Below are positions 1-11,829 of a stretch of DNA of 64,000 nt, in pieces. The notes under the pieces are model-generated. The model had not been told where the DNA came from and searched no databases. It saw only the letters and a program-made list of their open reading frames with translations. The position numbers were made by a program, and so were the translations under genes. This DNA is from Paraescarpia echinospica (Eukaryota; Annelida; Polychaeta; Sabellida; Siboglinidae): positions 10,623,258-10,687,257 of the forward strand of contig CM034543.1 of NCBI GenBank assembly GCA_020002185.1, in the 5' to 3' direction. Within the stretch, counting starts at the first letter, position 1; each line of letters begins with the position of its first letter.

Positions 1-1956
1 TTTTACATGTTTTCAGACATAAGAAATTCCATTTGTTAAACGTAAAGAACGCAATGAAAAAGGATGCGAAATTGCAACAAACGGTAAATTGCGAGTTTCA
101 TACTCTACTATCTACGATATATGGAAGGCTTACCCGATGGTATACGTGCGCAATTCATCAACGGACGGAACATGATGTTCGATGAAAATGGAAATATGAG
201 GGATGGCAAAACGAAATCCAATCTCAAGAATGCGTTCATGGTGGAAGTGTCAAGACGGCTGGCTGAACAAGATGTGCAGGCAACGTTCCTCTATGGGTGC
301 GCTGTCCTCTGGGTAATGCCTTGCCAACATCTGGCACTGTACACGACTACCTTGTCCGGTTCCGCAGTTACCTACACAGTCACTTAGCGAAAAGTGACGT
401 CTATCTGGTGTTCGACAGATACATTGAGGGCAGTACTAAGGAGGCAACCGGACGCGGCAGGGACAAAGGAGCAAGCAGGGTCTACACATTACGTTGCACA
501 GCTCACCTGCCACCAGAAAAAGTCGTCCTAACCGTCACCACGAACAAAGATCAACTGATTGCTCTTATCGTCGAGGATTTTTTTTGCGCTAGGCTGACTT
601 TCAAAAGCATAAACTAGTCGTCACTGGCAGAGACCCGGTTCCTGTAAAAATCGCAAATGGTCGTGTAATAAACGTCAAGACATGGCTACAACGCATGAGG
701 AGGGAGACACTCTGATTGTACAACAATGTTCACGTGTAGAGGATGGTACCGTCCCGGTCGTTGCAGATGACATCGACATTTTGTTCTCTTGTTGTATTTC
801 TGTCATCTGGGCAGTATATCCTGCAACGTTCTAATGTGTTCTATATATCAACGCAGCTGCAGAAGAGCACCGCTCCATCGTCCCAGATGTACATGCAGCT
901 CATGTTCTGGCAGGTTTTGATACTGTGGCGTCATAGTTTGGCGTTGGCAAGGTTGCAGCTCTGAAAGTTCTGAGACATGGCCAACGTTCTCACAACTTAC
1001 TGGGAAACATAGGCAGACCACCTTTTTCGGAAGTAGTGGACCAGGCCACACACTTCGTGTTGGCCCGCTATGGTCAGCAAATATGTCATTTGATGACGGA
1101 AGCACGCCAACAAATGTTTTTTTTTAAAGTAAGCAGAAGCAAGGCTTCCGCACCAAAGCTGTGTTCATTACCACCCACAAGTGAAGCGTTCGAACTAAAT
1201 CTAGTCAGAGCCCATCTGCAAGTAGCAATTTGGCTTCATGCTTTGGACCCAAACCCACCTGTACTAGACCCTACATCTTATGGTTACTCGCAGGAGGGAA
1301 CTACTGCGCTCAGTCAAACTGCTGTCCCCCAGACACCCCTTTAGCCCCAACTGGGTTGCTAAAGCTGACCAAATGCTCGTGTCGAAGTGAAATGCCATGT
1401 AGCACGAACAAGTGCAGCTGCAACAGCTCTGACATCTGACACCATTTTGCGCATGCCAGGGTAGACAGGCCTGCCAAAATAAGATCGGCAAGTACGTTGT
1501 ACATGATGGAGATGAAGAGGACCGATGCTTAGAAATGTAAGAATTTCACGAAATGGTGATCTGATGTAATTCTCGTCATATGATAACACATGGAAAATTA
1601 ATTTTGTCATGTTCTTATGTTTGCTTGTTCGCGGAACATGAAATATAGTCTTTTTTCACATCGTTTGGCAACCACATGTAGCATATTTATGACCGCCATT
1701 TTCTTTTCTTTACATTTGTTCATATCAATTATAGTGGAATCGAATTCCTCATGTCTGGAAAACAACATTTTAATCATGTGAGTGTGTGTTGTCTGGTAGT
1801 AAAGATATGATAATAAATTGATTTTGGCGGCCATTTTGATTTTTTTCATTTTCAAAATGCCCAAGGTGAGAACTCCATACCCACCTGGATATCATTATAT
1901 ATATGCCAGAGATGCATAATCAACAAAGAAAAAAAACTGCCTTTTGGCTGCCGGAC
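1..1956. mobile_element. TIR DNA transposon, copy 1 (left end outside the window)
   Basis: This is the right-hand part of the element described at 12,525-14,851. The right terminal inverted repeat ends ...GGCTGCCGGAC at 1,956, followed by TA and a long TG tract. The roughly 290-bp terminal repeat, read on the minus strand from 1,956 to about 1,660, matches the plus strand of 12,525-12,830. The internal part holds the degenerate nuclease-like reading frame at 121-1,440. Confidence 0.6.
121..1440 (+). pseudogene. Degenerate transposon-borne protein gene, PIN/FEN1-like nuclease type (copy 1)
   Basis: Broken reading frames together read as one protein. An early segment contains DVYLVFDRY followed by an R/K/S-rich stretch and ASRVYTL. 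Later come NKDQLIALI, HKLVVTGRDPVPVKIANG and HAAHVLAGFDTVAS, then, after an in-frame TAG at 934-936, FGVGKVAALKVL. The end reads SLPPTSEAFE, RAHLQVAIW and a cysteine-rich tail (KCSCRSEMPCSTNKCSC). The D...D...G-D-T...G-x-G-K order resembles PIN/XPG-type nucleases. The composition resembles a large, uncharacterised, transposon-associated family common in marine invertebrate genomes. Several frameshifts and stops make it non-functional. The family assignment is from recognition only. Confidence 0.5.
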
Positions 1957-1957
1957 T

Positions 1958-2080
<123 letters not shown>

Positions 2081-2319
2081 GCATTCCACGATTACGGCAT
2101 TTCATGCTGCAGATAATACTTTTAGCATAAATACACAGTGTCCAGAACTGACAATTCGATGTGTCCAGTGAATAAAGAAAAAAATGACGCTAAACAACTA
2201 CCTTTGTGTTATTCAAATGTATCGCTATTTGGTTAAAGATCAGAGTGAATTGGTTCAATGAAGCGAATTAATATAGACAAATTCGGTCCTTTGCGATACA
2301 TAAAGTAAAAAAGTAAAGG
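2081..2319. other. Non-coding stretch between TG tract and SINE (also 14,972-15,210)
   Basis: AT-rich intronic or intergenic sequence. I see no coding exon, RNA gene or repeat signature in it beyond the duplication itself. Confidence 0.4.
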
Positions 2320-2634
2320 TATGTTCTTATATAGCGTAGTGTCCAGTCCGTGGGACTGCTCATAGCGCTTTACATTTTACTCAGAACTCAGAATCATTTT
2401 ATTTGACCCATTGTTCTCTGGGAAGAATTCAGCCACGCTGCCATTAAAATGCGAACTTTATTCCTACACAAATATCCATGTCTATAGCAAGATACTCATT
2501 CCTACAGGTGAGAGAACTGGAGCACGCTAGAGTGAAGGAACTTGCCGGAGGTTCGGCACGGCAGCACAGGATTCGAACTCGTGTTCTCTCGATTGAGAGT
2601 CCGATATTCTAGCCACTGTTTTACGTGCTCCCAA
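2320..2634 (-). mobile_element. tRNA-derived SINE, family A (copy 1)
   Basis: Read on the minus strand, it starts with a tRNA-like head: GGAGCACG, a box A-like segment with GTGGCTAGAATATCGG, a CTCTCAATCGAGAG arm and box B GAGTTCGAATCC. A unique body follows and the 3' tail reads AAAGCGCTATG then CACTACGCTATATAAG. The same body and tail occur at 15,211-15,525, 39,755-40,078, 41,220-41,285, 52,025-52,300 and 60,490-60,738. RNA polymerase III transcription and LINE-driven mobility follow from the SINE class. The GCGCTATATAA-type tail is presumably the part recognised by a partner LINE. Confidence 0.8.
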
Positions 2635-2685
2635 GTTGACGTATTAATATACAGGTAATATGAACTGGTTATCGTTACATATTAC

Positions 2686-2817
2686 CTATTTTTGGTGCCA
2701 TTCCGATGCATCGTACGCCGGTGTCGCCATCAGGACAGAAGCACATGGACAAGTTACTATTACTGTTGAAGACGCACGTACCGCCGCTACCGCACGGGTT
2801 TGCGCAGGAGAGACCAC
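2686..2817 (-). CDS. EGF-like exon (copy 1), part of a secreted EGF-FReD gene
   Basis: A 132-bp internal exon, entered and left in phase 1, as is typical of EGF modules. The acceptor is CTGTGCTGCAG and the donor is ATAG|GTAATA. The 43 full codons include SCANPCGSGGTC, then SMCFCPDGDTGVRC. That gives six cysteines in the EGF pattern (C-x3-C-x5-C-x10-C-x-C-x8-C) with the GG before Cys3 and the G-x-x-C end. After the module comes IGMAPKI. The exon lies downstream of the FReD stop exon at 4,605, so its own FReD exons would lie left of the window. The identical copy is at 15,577-15,708. It is too short for ordinary ORF calling. The EGF assignment is quite secure; which gene it belongs to is inferred. 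Confidence 0.72.
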   Translation of the reverse strand: MVSPAQTRAVAAVRASSTVIVTCPCASVLMATPAYDASEWHQK

Positions 2818-3120
2818 CTGCAGCACAGATCATATGGTGGCTCTACATCATTATGTCGGGGCTTGCGTGGCTGGTGAGATTCACTTAGCGTACCCTCGCT
2901 GTGTTCTGTGTTCAGCCTAATTCCCACACGAATGCACGATATTTTTGAACATGTACAATAACATTTATTACTATTATTACGTTGTACCAGAGAGGATTAT
3001 TTATTCAGGTAAATGTGTTAATGTACTTCTAATTGTAAATCTAACCCTTATCTCTTGGATAGTTATGCATTCTACTGTGATGCTCACTCACACACAAGAA
3101 CATTAAATAAATAAAATAAA
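2818..3120. other. Intronic sequence upstream of the EGF-like exon
   Basis: AT-rich sequence between the EGF-like exon and the AT microsatellite; the same sequence follows the copy at 15,708. Nothing further recognised. Confidence 0.35.
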
Positions 3121-3265
3121 GTTATATACATATAAAAATATACATTTGCCCATATATATATATTTACATAAATATTATATACATATTATATATATATATA
3201 TTTATATATATATATATATATATATATACAGTGTATACCATATATATATATATATATATATATGT
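3121..3265. repeat. AT-rich microsatellite, copy 1
   Basis: Interrupted (TA)n tracts with one CAGTGTATAC interruption. The length differs slightly from the copy at about 16,010-16,155. Confidence 0.9.
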
Positions 3266-3279
3266 ATAACGTTTAATCG

Positions 3280-4610
3280 TAAGGTGTATGGGGCTAAATG
3301 AAAAAGTCGCATTTGCTATGGCTTTGTCTGCCATTAAATGGGAACCATTTTTAGGCTTGAGTCATGTGCAGATCAGTATTTACATTATACAAATGTTATT
3401 TGCAACCTCGTGGAAGTATCTTTTCTACTAAGGTCGTGACGCGGTACATAGGTGATAAACCATGGGTTACAGGCTGGTTTAGAGCATTAGTACGTAAAAG
3501 ACAGGAATGGAAAATGGCCAACACAATATCATTACCAAAAACTAACCCACCTGTGTCGATTTAAATAGATATTAGACCAATATTACTAACTCCAACAGCT
3601 GCTAAGGTGTATGAATCAATAATAATGAAATGGGTGAGTGACACAATTGAAGGAGAACTTGATGCTAAGCAATTTGGTGGAATTAGTGGAACTTCCACAA
3701 CAGACGTTCTTGTCAAAATGGTACACATGGTAAGGTATGAGGCGACTGATAAATTGGATTATTATGTCCGAGTTGTAATGCTAGATTTTAGCAAAGCGTA
3801 TGACCTCATTAATCATCATTTGTTACCAGAAAAGCTACACTTGTATGGTTTGCCTTCACATGTTATAAAACGGATAGCAACATTTTTATTGGAGAGAACT
3901 CAACAAGTAAAAATAGGAAATGAATATTCGCTTTTGGTTACCCCAATGTGGGAGTACCACAAGGAACACTGTCTGGTCCTAAATGTTTCCTAGTCTATAT
4001 AAATGATTTAGAAACGCCTATTCCGTTATATAAGTATATAGATGACAGTACATTGTTCGAAGTATGCGATAGAAAGGGTGTATCTGTTATACAAGAATCG
4101 GTTGACGTTGCTGCTAGGTGGACAGAAAAGAATGATATGAAAATTAATTCAGGAAAATCAAAAGAGATGATCATCTGTTTTGCACAAGACCGCAATTTTC
4201 GAAACACTATCCCGAATATAAAGATCAATGGAAAATATGTAGATCAAGCAGACCATGCCAAACATCCAGATGTTACAATTTCACAGGATCTGACATGGAT
4301 TAAGCATGTGGAAAAAGTTTTGAAAAAGGCCGGGAAACGACTGTACATGTTGTATCAGTTAATGCGCGTAGGAATTAGCCAGAAGGATCTGGTCACTATA
4401 TATGTCAGTGATGTGAGACCTGTTTTAGAATATGCATGCCCTATATGGCACACTAAATTGCCACAATATTTATCTGACAATATTGAAATGATACAGAAAA
4501 GAGCATTAACGTGTATTTTTCCTGGAATAAGTTACGCTGAGATACTCAGGTACGTTAAATTGGAGACATTGAAACTACTCTACAGTAATTCATTCGCGGG
4601 TGCATTACCT
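3280..4610 (+). mobile_element. Non-LTR retrotransposon reverse transcriptase fragment, family 2 (copy 1)
   Basis: The reverse transcriptase domain reads through three pieces: a segment ending PKTNPPVSI then a stop near 3,562; IDIRPILLTPTAAKVYES with the palm-1 motif VVMLDFSKAYD; and, after a one-base frameshift near 3,950, GVPQGTLSGPKCFLVYIND and the catalytic YIDD box at about 4,036. The thumb and connection region continues (GKRLYMLYQLMRVG, VRPVLEYACPIWH). 5'- and 3'-truncated, with at least one stop and one frameshift, it is dead. It is not the CR1-like family also present in the window. I cannot place its clade with confidence. It abuts the last exon of the FReD gene. Confidence 0.85.
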
Positions 4611-5388
4611 ACCGGTTAGAAATCTCAACGGCCTGAATTTTATATCGATGTAAGTCAGATGATTGTCATACGGCTCCCAACGCATACCGCTTCTGTCGGT
4701 CGTGCCGTAGGCCGATCCGAACAAAGAAGCGCCGATGCAATTGTGGAGTACGTCTTCCGAATACCACCCAGCGCTTCCGTAGTACGTTGCGCAAATGTTG
4801 TTTGGCGACAAATCCGTGGTGAAGTTACAATTGTTGCAGAGTGCATTTTCTGCCAATTATCGTGTTTTAATTTGAATGTTATATGTTGCTAGAAGGTAAC
4901 ACAAAAAAGCACACGTACATACACGCACGTACGCATGCACACACACACACACACACAGGCACAACCACATTCACACACGCACGCACACACACTCTCTTAC
5001 ACACACGCGCGCGCGAACGCACGCACACATGCATATCCGTCTGTGTATTCCTGTTCATGATTACGTCTAATAACACTAGCGGTGTAAATCAGGTACTGCT
5101 CCATTTTTGTTACTCACTCGTATTACTAAGTTTTTCTTCAAAAGCACGATATCTCCATGTATGTCCAATGCTTGTGAAACCGACATTTGTGTATGTGGCA
5201 TATCCAGGTTTCTTGCCCAAAGCACACATGTCGAAACGGTAGTGATTGTGAAATTGTTTAGCAGCGAATAGTTGTATGCGTTCAAAGCCGAGCCAGAAGT
5301 CACCAGACAAGTCACCAATCGGAGCTTCCCAATCGGCAAGTTTGTGGCCGCTAATCTTAATGGTATTATTCTTTCTTCGCAGTAGCAC
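4605..5388 (-). CDS. Fibrinogen-related domain (FReD) gene, two 3' exons (copy 1, partial)
   Basis: Two minus-strand exons, 5,118-5,388 and 4,605-4,849, joined across an intron holding a CA microsatellite. The first opens after TTCTTCTGTAG with VLLRRKNN and contains [17 protein letters not shown], the FReD hallmark, and ends ACG A|GTGAGT. The second opens after ATTGGCAG and contains [30 protein letters not shown] and IDIKFRPL, the FReD C-terminus, then TAA at 4,605-4,607. FReDs bind acetylated glycans or act in innate recognition and adhesion in invertebrates. The usual calcium loop DxDND is replaced by DLSPNN, so calcium binding may be lost. The N-terminal FReD exon of this copy is not seen and may lie in the N gap. 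Confidence 0.82.
4936..5033. repeat. CA-rich microsatellite in FReD intron (copy 1)
   Basis: (CA)n with CG-containing interruptions, between the two FReD exons. The copy at 17,814-17,931 is about 20 bp longer. Confidence 0.9.
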
Positions 5389-5937
5389 CTACAGAAGAAA
5401 CATGCGGCTAACGAGAACAAATGCCATGTATAAGAAGTCGTGTTCTTCATTTTGTTTTGAAATCGTGTGCATATGATATATGCTGAAATTTACAACGTCT
5501 GACCGGCTTTTTATTGGAGAATCATGTTGTAAATTATACATCTAATAGCACATTGTCTGTCAAAATATGTTATAATGAACCACAACGATAGGCTTATTTT
5601 AGCCAACTCACGTGCTTCCACTAATCTGTATGCATTAGGATTTTGACATATCCAAGCTACATAAATATCAAGATCCTGATACATAGTTACAAGATAGTGG
5701 AATTGTAATATTAAAAACTATTGTATTTTGGTTTATCGGTGAAAACATGAAAAATGGCTCACCTTCCCCTATGCGAGAGAGGTTTAACAGGGGACACACG
5801 ATGGGTTGGCGGAAAATAACGATGTTGTCACGTTGCGGTGTTCACGAAGGAAACCGCTGGCTTTTCTAATAGGCCCATTATCAAACTCACCGATAGCATG
5901 CTTATTTCATGCAGACATGAAATGCGTTTAAAACAAG
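5389..5937. other. FReD intron sequence, no feature recognised (also 18,287-18,837)
   Basis: Sequence upstream (minus strand) of the FReD middle exon, before the LINE 3' end. It contains AT-rich DNA and short spurious reading frames. No splice-bounded exon or known repeat was recognised. Confidence 0.4.
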
Positions 5938-6533
5938 ATTTAACAAGATTGCCATCCAGAAAATTACTCTGGATGGCAGGTGGACAAGGAAGCCTTTTGG
6001 CTTATCGAGAGTCCAATAGTTTTTATCTACATGTATCCCGCCCTTTTAAGGTGTGTGTCGATTTTATTTTTAAACATATTCACGTTACTAGCACCAACAC
6101 AATCAGGAGATAATCTGTTCCATTCATTTACAGTCCTTGTGAGAATGAGAACTTTCTTATATCTAATCTACACTGCTCCTTTACTAATGTAGCTTCATGT
6201 CCTCTGGTCCTTCTATCTTTCTTAACTGAGAAAAAAATGTTTATCAATATTTTCATAACCATTCAATATTTTAAACACTTCTATGTGATCTCCTCTCAAT
6301 CTCCTGGTCTCTAGTGTTGTTAAACCACATTCTTTTAGGCGTATTTCGTAACTAAGATCCCTCAGATTTGGTATCATTTTAGTCGCTCTCCTCTGTACTC
6401 TTTCTAGCATATCTATGTCCTTCTTGCGATATGGCCTCCATGCTTGTATACAATATTCTAAATGAGGCCTCACTATTGTTTTGTACAGCGGTACTATTAA
6501 TTCTTTTTTCTTATACTCTATATTTCGCCTAAT
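5938..6533 (-). mobile_element. CR1-like LINE, 3' end (copy A, cut by gap)
   Basis: Minus-strand 3' untranslated region plus the C-terminal part of ORF2. The reading frame from 6,533 down to about 6,222 includes [30 protein letters not shown] and [13 protein letters not shown], all present in the copies at 19,083, 23,209 and 42,161. The rest of ORF2 lies in the N gap. Any reading frame drawn through the gap to 7,625 is an artefact, because sequence beyond 7,533 is unrelated. Confidence 0.88.
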
Positions 6534-7533
6534 NNNNNNNNNNNNNNNNNNNNNNNNNNNNNNNNNNNNNNNNNNNNNNNNNNNNNNNNNNNNNNNNNNN
6601 NNNNNNNNNNNNNNNNNNNNNNNNNNNNNNNNNNNNNNNNNNNNNNNNNNNNNNNNNNNNNNNNNNNNNNNNNNNNNNNNNNNNNNNNNNNNNNNNNNNN
6701 NNNNNNNNNNNNNNNNNNNNNNNNNNNNNNNNNNNNNNNNNNNNNNNNNNNNNNNNNNNNNNNNNNNNNNNNNNNNNNNNNNNNNNNNNNNNNNNNNNNN
6801 NNNNNNNNNNNNNNNNNNNNNNNNNNNNNNNNNNNNNNNNNNNNNNNNNNNNNNNNNNNNNNNNNNNNNNNNNNNNNNNNNNNNNNNNNNNNNNNNNNNN
6901 NNNNNNNNNNNNNNNNNNNNNNNNNNNNNNNNNNNNNNNNNNNNNNNNNNNNNNNNNNNNNNNNNNNNNNNNNNNNNNNNNNNNNNNNNNNNNNNNNNNN
7001 NNNNNNNNNNNNNNNNNNNNNNNNNNNNNNNNNNNNNNNNNNNNNNNNNNNNNNNNNNNNNNNNNNNNNNNNNNNNNNNNNNNNNNNNNNNNNNNNNNNN
7101 NNNNNNNNNNNNNNNNNNNNNNNNNNNNNNNNNNNNNNNNNNNNNNNNNNNNNNNNNNNNNNNNNNNNNNNNNNNNNNNNNNNNNNNNNNNNNNNNNNNN
7201 NNNNNNNNNNNNNNNNNNNNNNNNNNNNNNNNNNNNNNNNNNNNNNNNNNNNNNNNNNNNNNNNNNNNNNNNNNNNNNNNNNNNNNNNNNNNNNNNNNNN
7301 NNNNNNNNNNNNNNNNNNNNNNNNNNNNNNNNNNNNNNNNNNNNNNNNNNNNNNNNNNNNNNNNNNNNNNNNNNNNNNNNNNNNNNNNNNNNNNNNNNNN
7401 NNNNNNNNNNNNNNNNNNNNNNNNNNNNNNNNNNNNNNNNNNNNNNNNNNNNNNNNNNNNNNNNNNNNNNNNNNNNNNNNNNNNNNNNNNNNNNNNNNNN
7501 NNNNNNNNNNNNNNNNNNNNNNNNNNNNNNNNN
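6534..7533. other. Assembly gap, exactly 1,000 N
   Basis: A round 1,000 N indicates a placeholder scaffold join of unknown true size, not a measured gap. It interrupts the LINE at the equivalent of position 19,433 in copy 2. The missing N-terminal FReD exon of the lower gene could lie here. Confidence 0.98.
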
Positions 7534-9241
7534 CAGTGAATAGTATCCTTCGCATCTATCACGTGACCCCTGCTGATGCTGACATCATTGTAAGAATTCC
7601 ACCGCCCCATAGGTACTACAATCATTCAGCATGTAGATAAATGCTCATTATAGCGACATTCCAATATGCTGTGAAATTAATCTACATAAGTTTCCGTCAA
7701 TACCACAGTTCCTATTCATATAAAGCTGTCTACCATTCTATAATTATTACATATTAGACTCAACTATTGTACCTGTCTACCCTAACTATAATATAATGTT
7801 CCCCCGGTTCTTTGAAAATCTGACCCTATGTCACCTCCCCAGTGCATTCACACTATTGCATAAGCACTAGCCAGCAGTCAATACCCGTACAGGGTAACCC
7901 CTATTTTAGCCTTTCACAGTCGATAGCTAAAGTTGTTAAGTTTTCAATACCAAATCATGACAAACTGACAACATGTATGCATCAATCTGCACAAAGCATC
8001 ATTTTGCATTGTACCGATGAAGTGATTAAACACAGGCGGTGCCTGCAGTGTTGATATTTATGGTACGCATGCTTCCATTCATACATTATTATTAATGCGC
8101 AAACTTAGAGCGTAAGTCGAATCTCTCCCAGTTGCCTTGAAGTCTCACGTCTTTATATTCATTCGCCTTCATTATCTGGTTCATCAATTGGCGATATACT
8201 ACGCTGTGTAAGTAAAGGTTCTCAACATTATTTACCCTCCTCATCTTTACACCCGATGTCCTACTGTTTTATGATACCTACATAAACGTTCATGTTTCGC
8301 ATACAACAATGCGCATCGCCGCAGAAGAAATATTTCGATGGGATGATGTTGATATTTAGTATTACTAGCCTATACCAACCCGAGCAACAAACCAATGGCG
8401 GCCGTTTTTGGTATCGTTACAGTATTTTGAACTTAAACTCGTCCCAACGATCGTTCAATTTTTGTATTGCCAATTTCGGAGTTCCATGAAGGAGACAATA
8501 ATTGTAACATACCACCAGAGGGAATCCACCTGAGGAATAACTATAAATAACAGCCTCTGTGGTTTTTTCTAATATATCGCCAATTGATAGACCAGACTCC
8601 AATCATCGAAGGAAGCGAATGAATATAAAAAGACGTGAGACTACAGGCAACTGGGAGGAATTCGACTTACAACGCTCCTAAGTTTGCGCATTAATAATAA
8701 TGTATAGATGCAAACATGCGGCCTACTTAAATATCAACACTGCAGGCACCGCCTGTGTTTAATCACTTCATCGAGTACAGTATACAAAATGATGCTTTGT
8801 GCAGATTGATACATACATGTTGTCAGTTTGTCATGATTTGGTATTGAGAACTTAACATGTGAAAGACTAAGATCGAGGTTACCCTGTACGGGTATTGACT
8901 GCTGGCTAGTGCTTACGCAATAGTGTGAATACACTGGGGAGGTGGCATAGGGTCAGATTTTCAAAGAAACGGGGGAACATTACATTACAGTTAGGGTAGA
9001 CAGGTAGGATAGTTGACTCTAATTTGTAATAATTATAGAATGATAGACAGCTTTATATGAATAGGAACTGTGGTGTGGATGGAAACTTGTGTACAATAAT
9101 TTCACAACGTATTCGAATGTCGCTATAATGAGGATTTATATACATGTTGAATGATTGTATTACCTATGGCGGTGGAATTCTTACAATGATGTCAGCGTCA
9201 GTAGGGGTCACATGACAGATGCGAAGGATATTGTTCACTGT
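7534..9241. repeat. Large inverted repeat 1 (arms about 665 bp, spacer about 375 bp)
   Basis: The left arm, 7,534-8,198, is reverse-complementary to the right arm, 8,573-9,241. For example, CAGTGAATAGTATCCTTCGC at the left end pairs with GCGAAGGATATTGTTCACTG at 9,222-9,241, and the inner CAATTGGCGATATA pairs with AATATATCGCCAATTG. Small indels and substitutions show the arms have diverged. The left arm starts exactly at the gap, so it may extend further. The spacer 8,199-8,572 has no recognised feature. Similar 70- and 66-codon frames in the two arms reflect the repeat, not a proven gene. Confidence 0.88.
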
Positions 9242-10030
9242 TTATATTGTTAAGGTTGAAAAAGGTTAAATGAACCTTGGTTAGTGCGACGATACTGATG
9301 TCGTGCATATTATACGGGAGAGCGGATCATCGCTCAGCTATGCAATTGTTACGTAGTAACAGTAATCGAATATGGATTGTAATATTGTTGTCACGGATGA
9401 TATTCACGGGTGCATAGATTGATCAAACGTAGAATATTTTTGGTGGTGGGACTGTTTAGTGAAGCCAAATTTAATATTTTGCTCTGATATGTATACGACG
9501 AAGATATAGATAGGTATATTATGATTGTATTTTGTGTTGATGAAAATAACATATATTCTGAGGCGTGTATCATGCACACCATTGCGTAGGAATATTTTAT
9601 TATTGTAGTGTCGGGTCGGAGTGACGGCCAGCAACGTGTACACGTTCGTGAGGACGAGAGACCTACAGCGATGCTACACGCGAATAGGCGGTATCCGCGT
9701 CATGAGTGAATTCCCGCGAAAAGAGGGAAGTTCCCTCAAATTGAGCTGAATCGACTTCGGAAGGTTATAAACGGCTAGAACCGAATCAAGTTGACGTCTG
9801 TGTCGAAATAGGGTATCTCATTGGACTCGAACATTCTTCGAATTAAATTTACATTACGATGGCCTAGGTAAAAGTACCCAGACATTTCACTATTGTGATC
9901 GCAGAAGGTTGTATTTGTATGTTATGATTGTTTGTGTTGAATATGGTGGAGGAATTGTTTTACTATATGTACATATATAAGTGGTAACTTGGAAGATATG
10001 TGTATTTGTTCATATCCTTTCGATGATACG
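9242..10030. other. Unassigned sequence between the two inverted repeats
   Basis: Mixed composition. 9,600-9,850 is noticeably more CpG-rich than its surroundings, but I see no convincing exon, promoter or repeat. Confidence 0.35.
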
Positions 10031-10082
10031 AGTGTGTGTGTGTGTGCGTGTGCGTGTGCGTGTGCGTGTGCGTGTGTGTGTG
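10030..10082. repeat. (TG)n/(TGCG)n microsatellite
   Basis: A TG tract with regular GCGTGT interruptions, about 50 bp long. Confidence 0.9.
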
Positions 10083-10296
10083 AGGCTGACGAGGCTCAAT
10101 AAGAAGTATTTTAAAGGGAATAAAAACATATATTGCTTGAATTTATGTTATATTACATCCTGCTATCTATTTCCACGTCCACCAAGCCAAAAAAAAATAA
10201 AAAATTCAATGAATTAGAAATTCCACATTTTATGCTGTACATCCGGACATTTTCGAATATGCATATTTTTAGCGCGCTTTTCGGGATGCCGAGATG

Positions 10297-11829
10297 TGAC
10301 GTCACTTATGACTCAAACTCGCATCAGGCCGACCCTTTCCATGCATTCAGACCATGTTTACAAGTATAGCTTTTGGGTCGAAAAGAGCGACAGAATGAGT
10401 TATTGTGCAATTTTCCGACGTAATACAAACACTAGTCATCATAGAGGAACAAGCAGTTATCTTACGGTTCCACATGAATCTAATTTGATTCAAAACAACG
10501 TATGCGAATTGGCCTACAAGTCGACTAGGTTTCGCCGAGCTTGGGCTCGTTTTCAGAATAATCATATCGAATGCAACCAACGGGAGATAATCTACACCAA
10601 TAAACATACATAGCAAACATATATTGTATCCAGCTACATAAAGTAACGTGTATAATCTCATAATATCACTAGAATATCGATATATGAAGGAGTTGTACAA
10701 TTTACCATAACAACTTAAATCAGTTAGATAGTTTCCGCTGGTCCCTCTAGCTTAGTGGGTAAGCGAGTTGGTTGCTTGTCGTTTATTTTACAATCGGGCG
10801 ACGCCGGTTCGATCCTGACAGCATGCAAACTATTGATTTTCTTTACACTTTTTTTGTTTATGTTTTCACGAAGTAATATAAACCAAATCATTTAATATAC
10901 TATGATGCACTATTTGTAAATAATTTTTATTTTGTAGTAATTATTTACTCGCCACAAAAATGAAAATATGGTCATTATATAACGATGTTTCTAAATTTTA
11001 TTTATCCAAACAAATATAATGTAATGGATATATAATTTTTAATTGTAGATATATTGTACAGTAATATATTGTAATTATATATGTGAAAACAGATTGTGAT
11101 CTGTCTGGATAAATACAATTTAGAAACATCGTTGTATATAATGACCATATTTTCATTTGTGTGGCGAATAAATAATTACTACAAAAATTTAAAAAATATA
11201 TTTATAAACAGTGCATCATAGTATACTAAATGATTTGGTTTATATTACTTCGTGAAAACATAAACAAAAAAAGTGTAAAGAAAATCAATAGTTTGCATGC
11301 TGTCAGGATTGAACCGGCGTCGTCCGATTATAAAACAGACGCCAAGGAACAAACGCGTTTACCAACTGAGCTATCAAGGCAGGCAGAAATTTGCTGACTG
11401 ATTTCAGTTGTTATGATAAATTGTACAACTCCTCCTTCATACATCGATATTCTAGTGATATTATGAGATTTTACACGTTACTTTCTGTAGCTGGATACGA
11501 TATATGTTTGCTATGTATGTATATTGGTGTAGATTATCTCCCGTTGGTTGCATTCGATATAATTATTCTGAAAACGAGCAGGGCCAAGCTCGGCGAAACC
11601 TAGTCGACTTGTAGGCCCATTCGCATACGTTGTTTTGAATAAAATTGGATTCATGTGGAACCGTAAGATAACTGCTTGTTCCTCTATGATGACTAGTGTT
11701 TGTATTACATCGGAGTATTGCATAACAACTCATTCTGACGCTCGTTTCGACCCCAACATTATCCATGTAAACATGCTCTTAATGCATAGAAAGGGTCGGC
11801 CTGCTGCGAGTGTGAGTCATGTGTGACGT
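10297..11829. repeat. Large inverted repeat 2 (arms about 720 bp) with tRNA-like cores
   Basis: The left arm, 10,297-11,015, pairs with the right arm, 11,101-11,829, leaving a short AT-rich spacer. Clear matched blocks are CAGGCCGACCCTTT with AAAGGGTCGGCCTG, and ATGAAAATATGGTCATTATA with its complement. Each arm carries a tRNA-like segment (10,741-10,825 plus; about 11,297-11,385 minus) with TAGCTTAGTGGGTAA or TAGCTCAGTTGGTAAA as box A and GGTTCGATCC or GGTTCAATCC as box B, both pointing toward the centre. It may be a foldback transposon, a pair of oppositely inserted SINEs, or a self-inverted SINE. Confidence 0.88.

Noticed and set aside
2560..2634. tRNA genes at the heads of the SINEs (also 39,760, 40,430, 62,270).
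   Set aside because: They are joined to repeat bodies, occur in several copies and have mismatched stems: SINE heads, not tRNA genes.
6222..7625. A long open frame running through the N block on the minus strand (and two others on both strands).
   Set aside because: The N bases translate to unknown residues. Only the part below 6,533 is LINE; sequence after 7,533 is unrelated.
10741..10825. A functional tRNA gene.
   Set aside because: Box A and B are present but the acceptor stem does not pair properly and the segment is part of a repeat arm.
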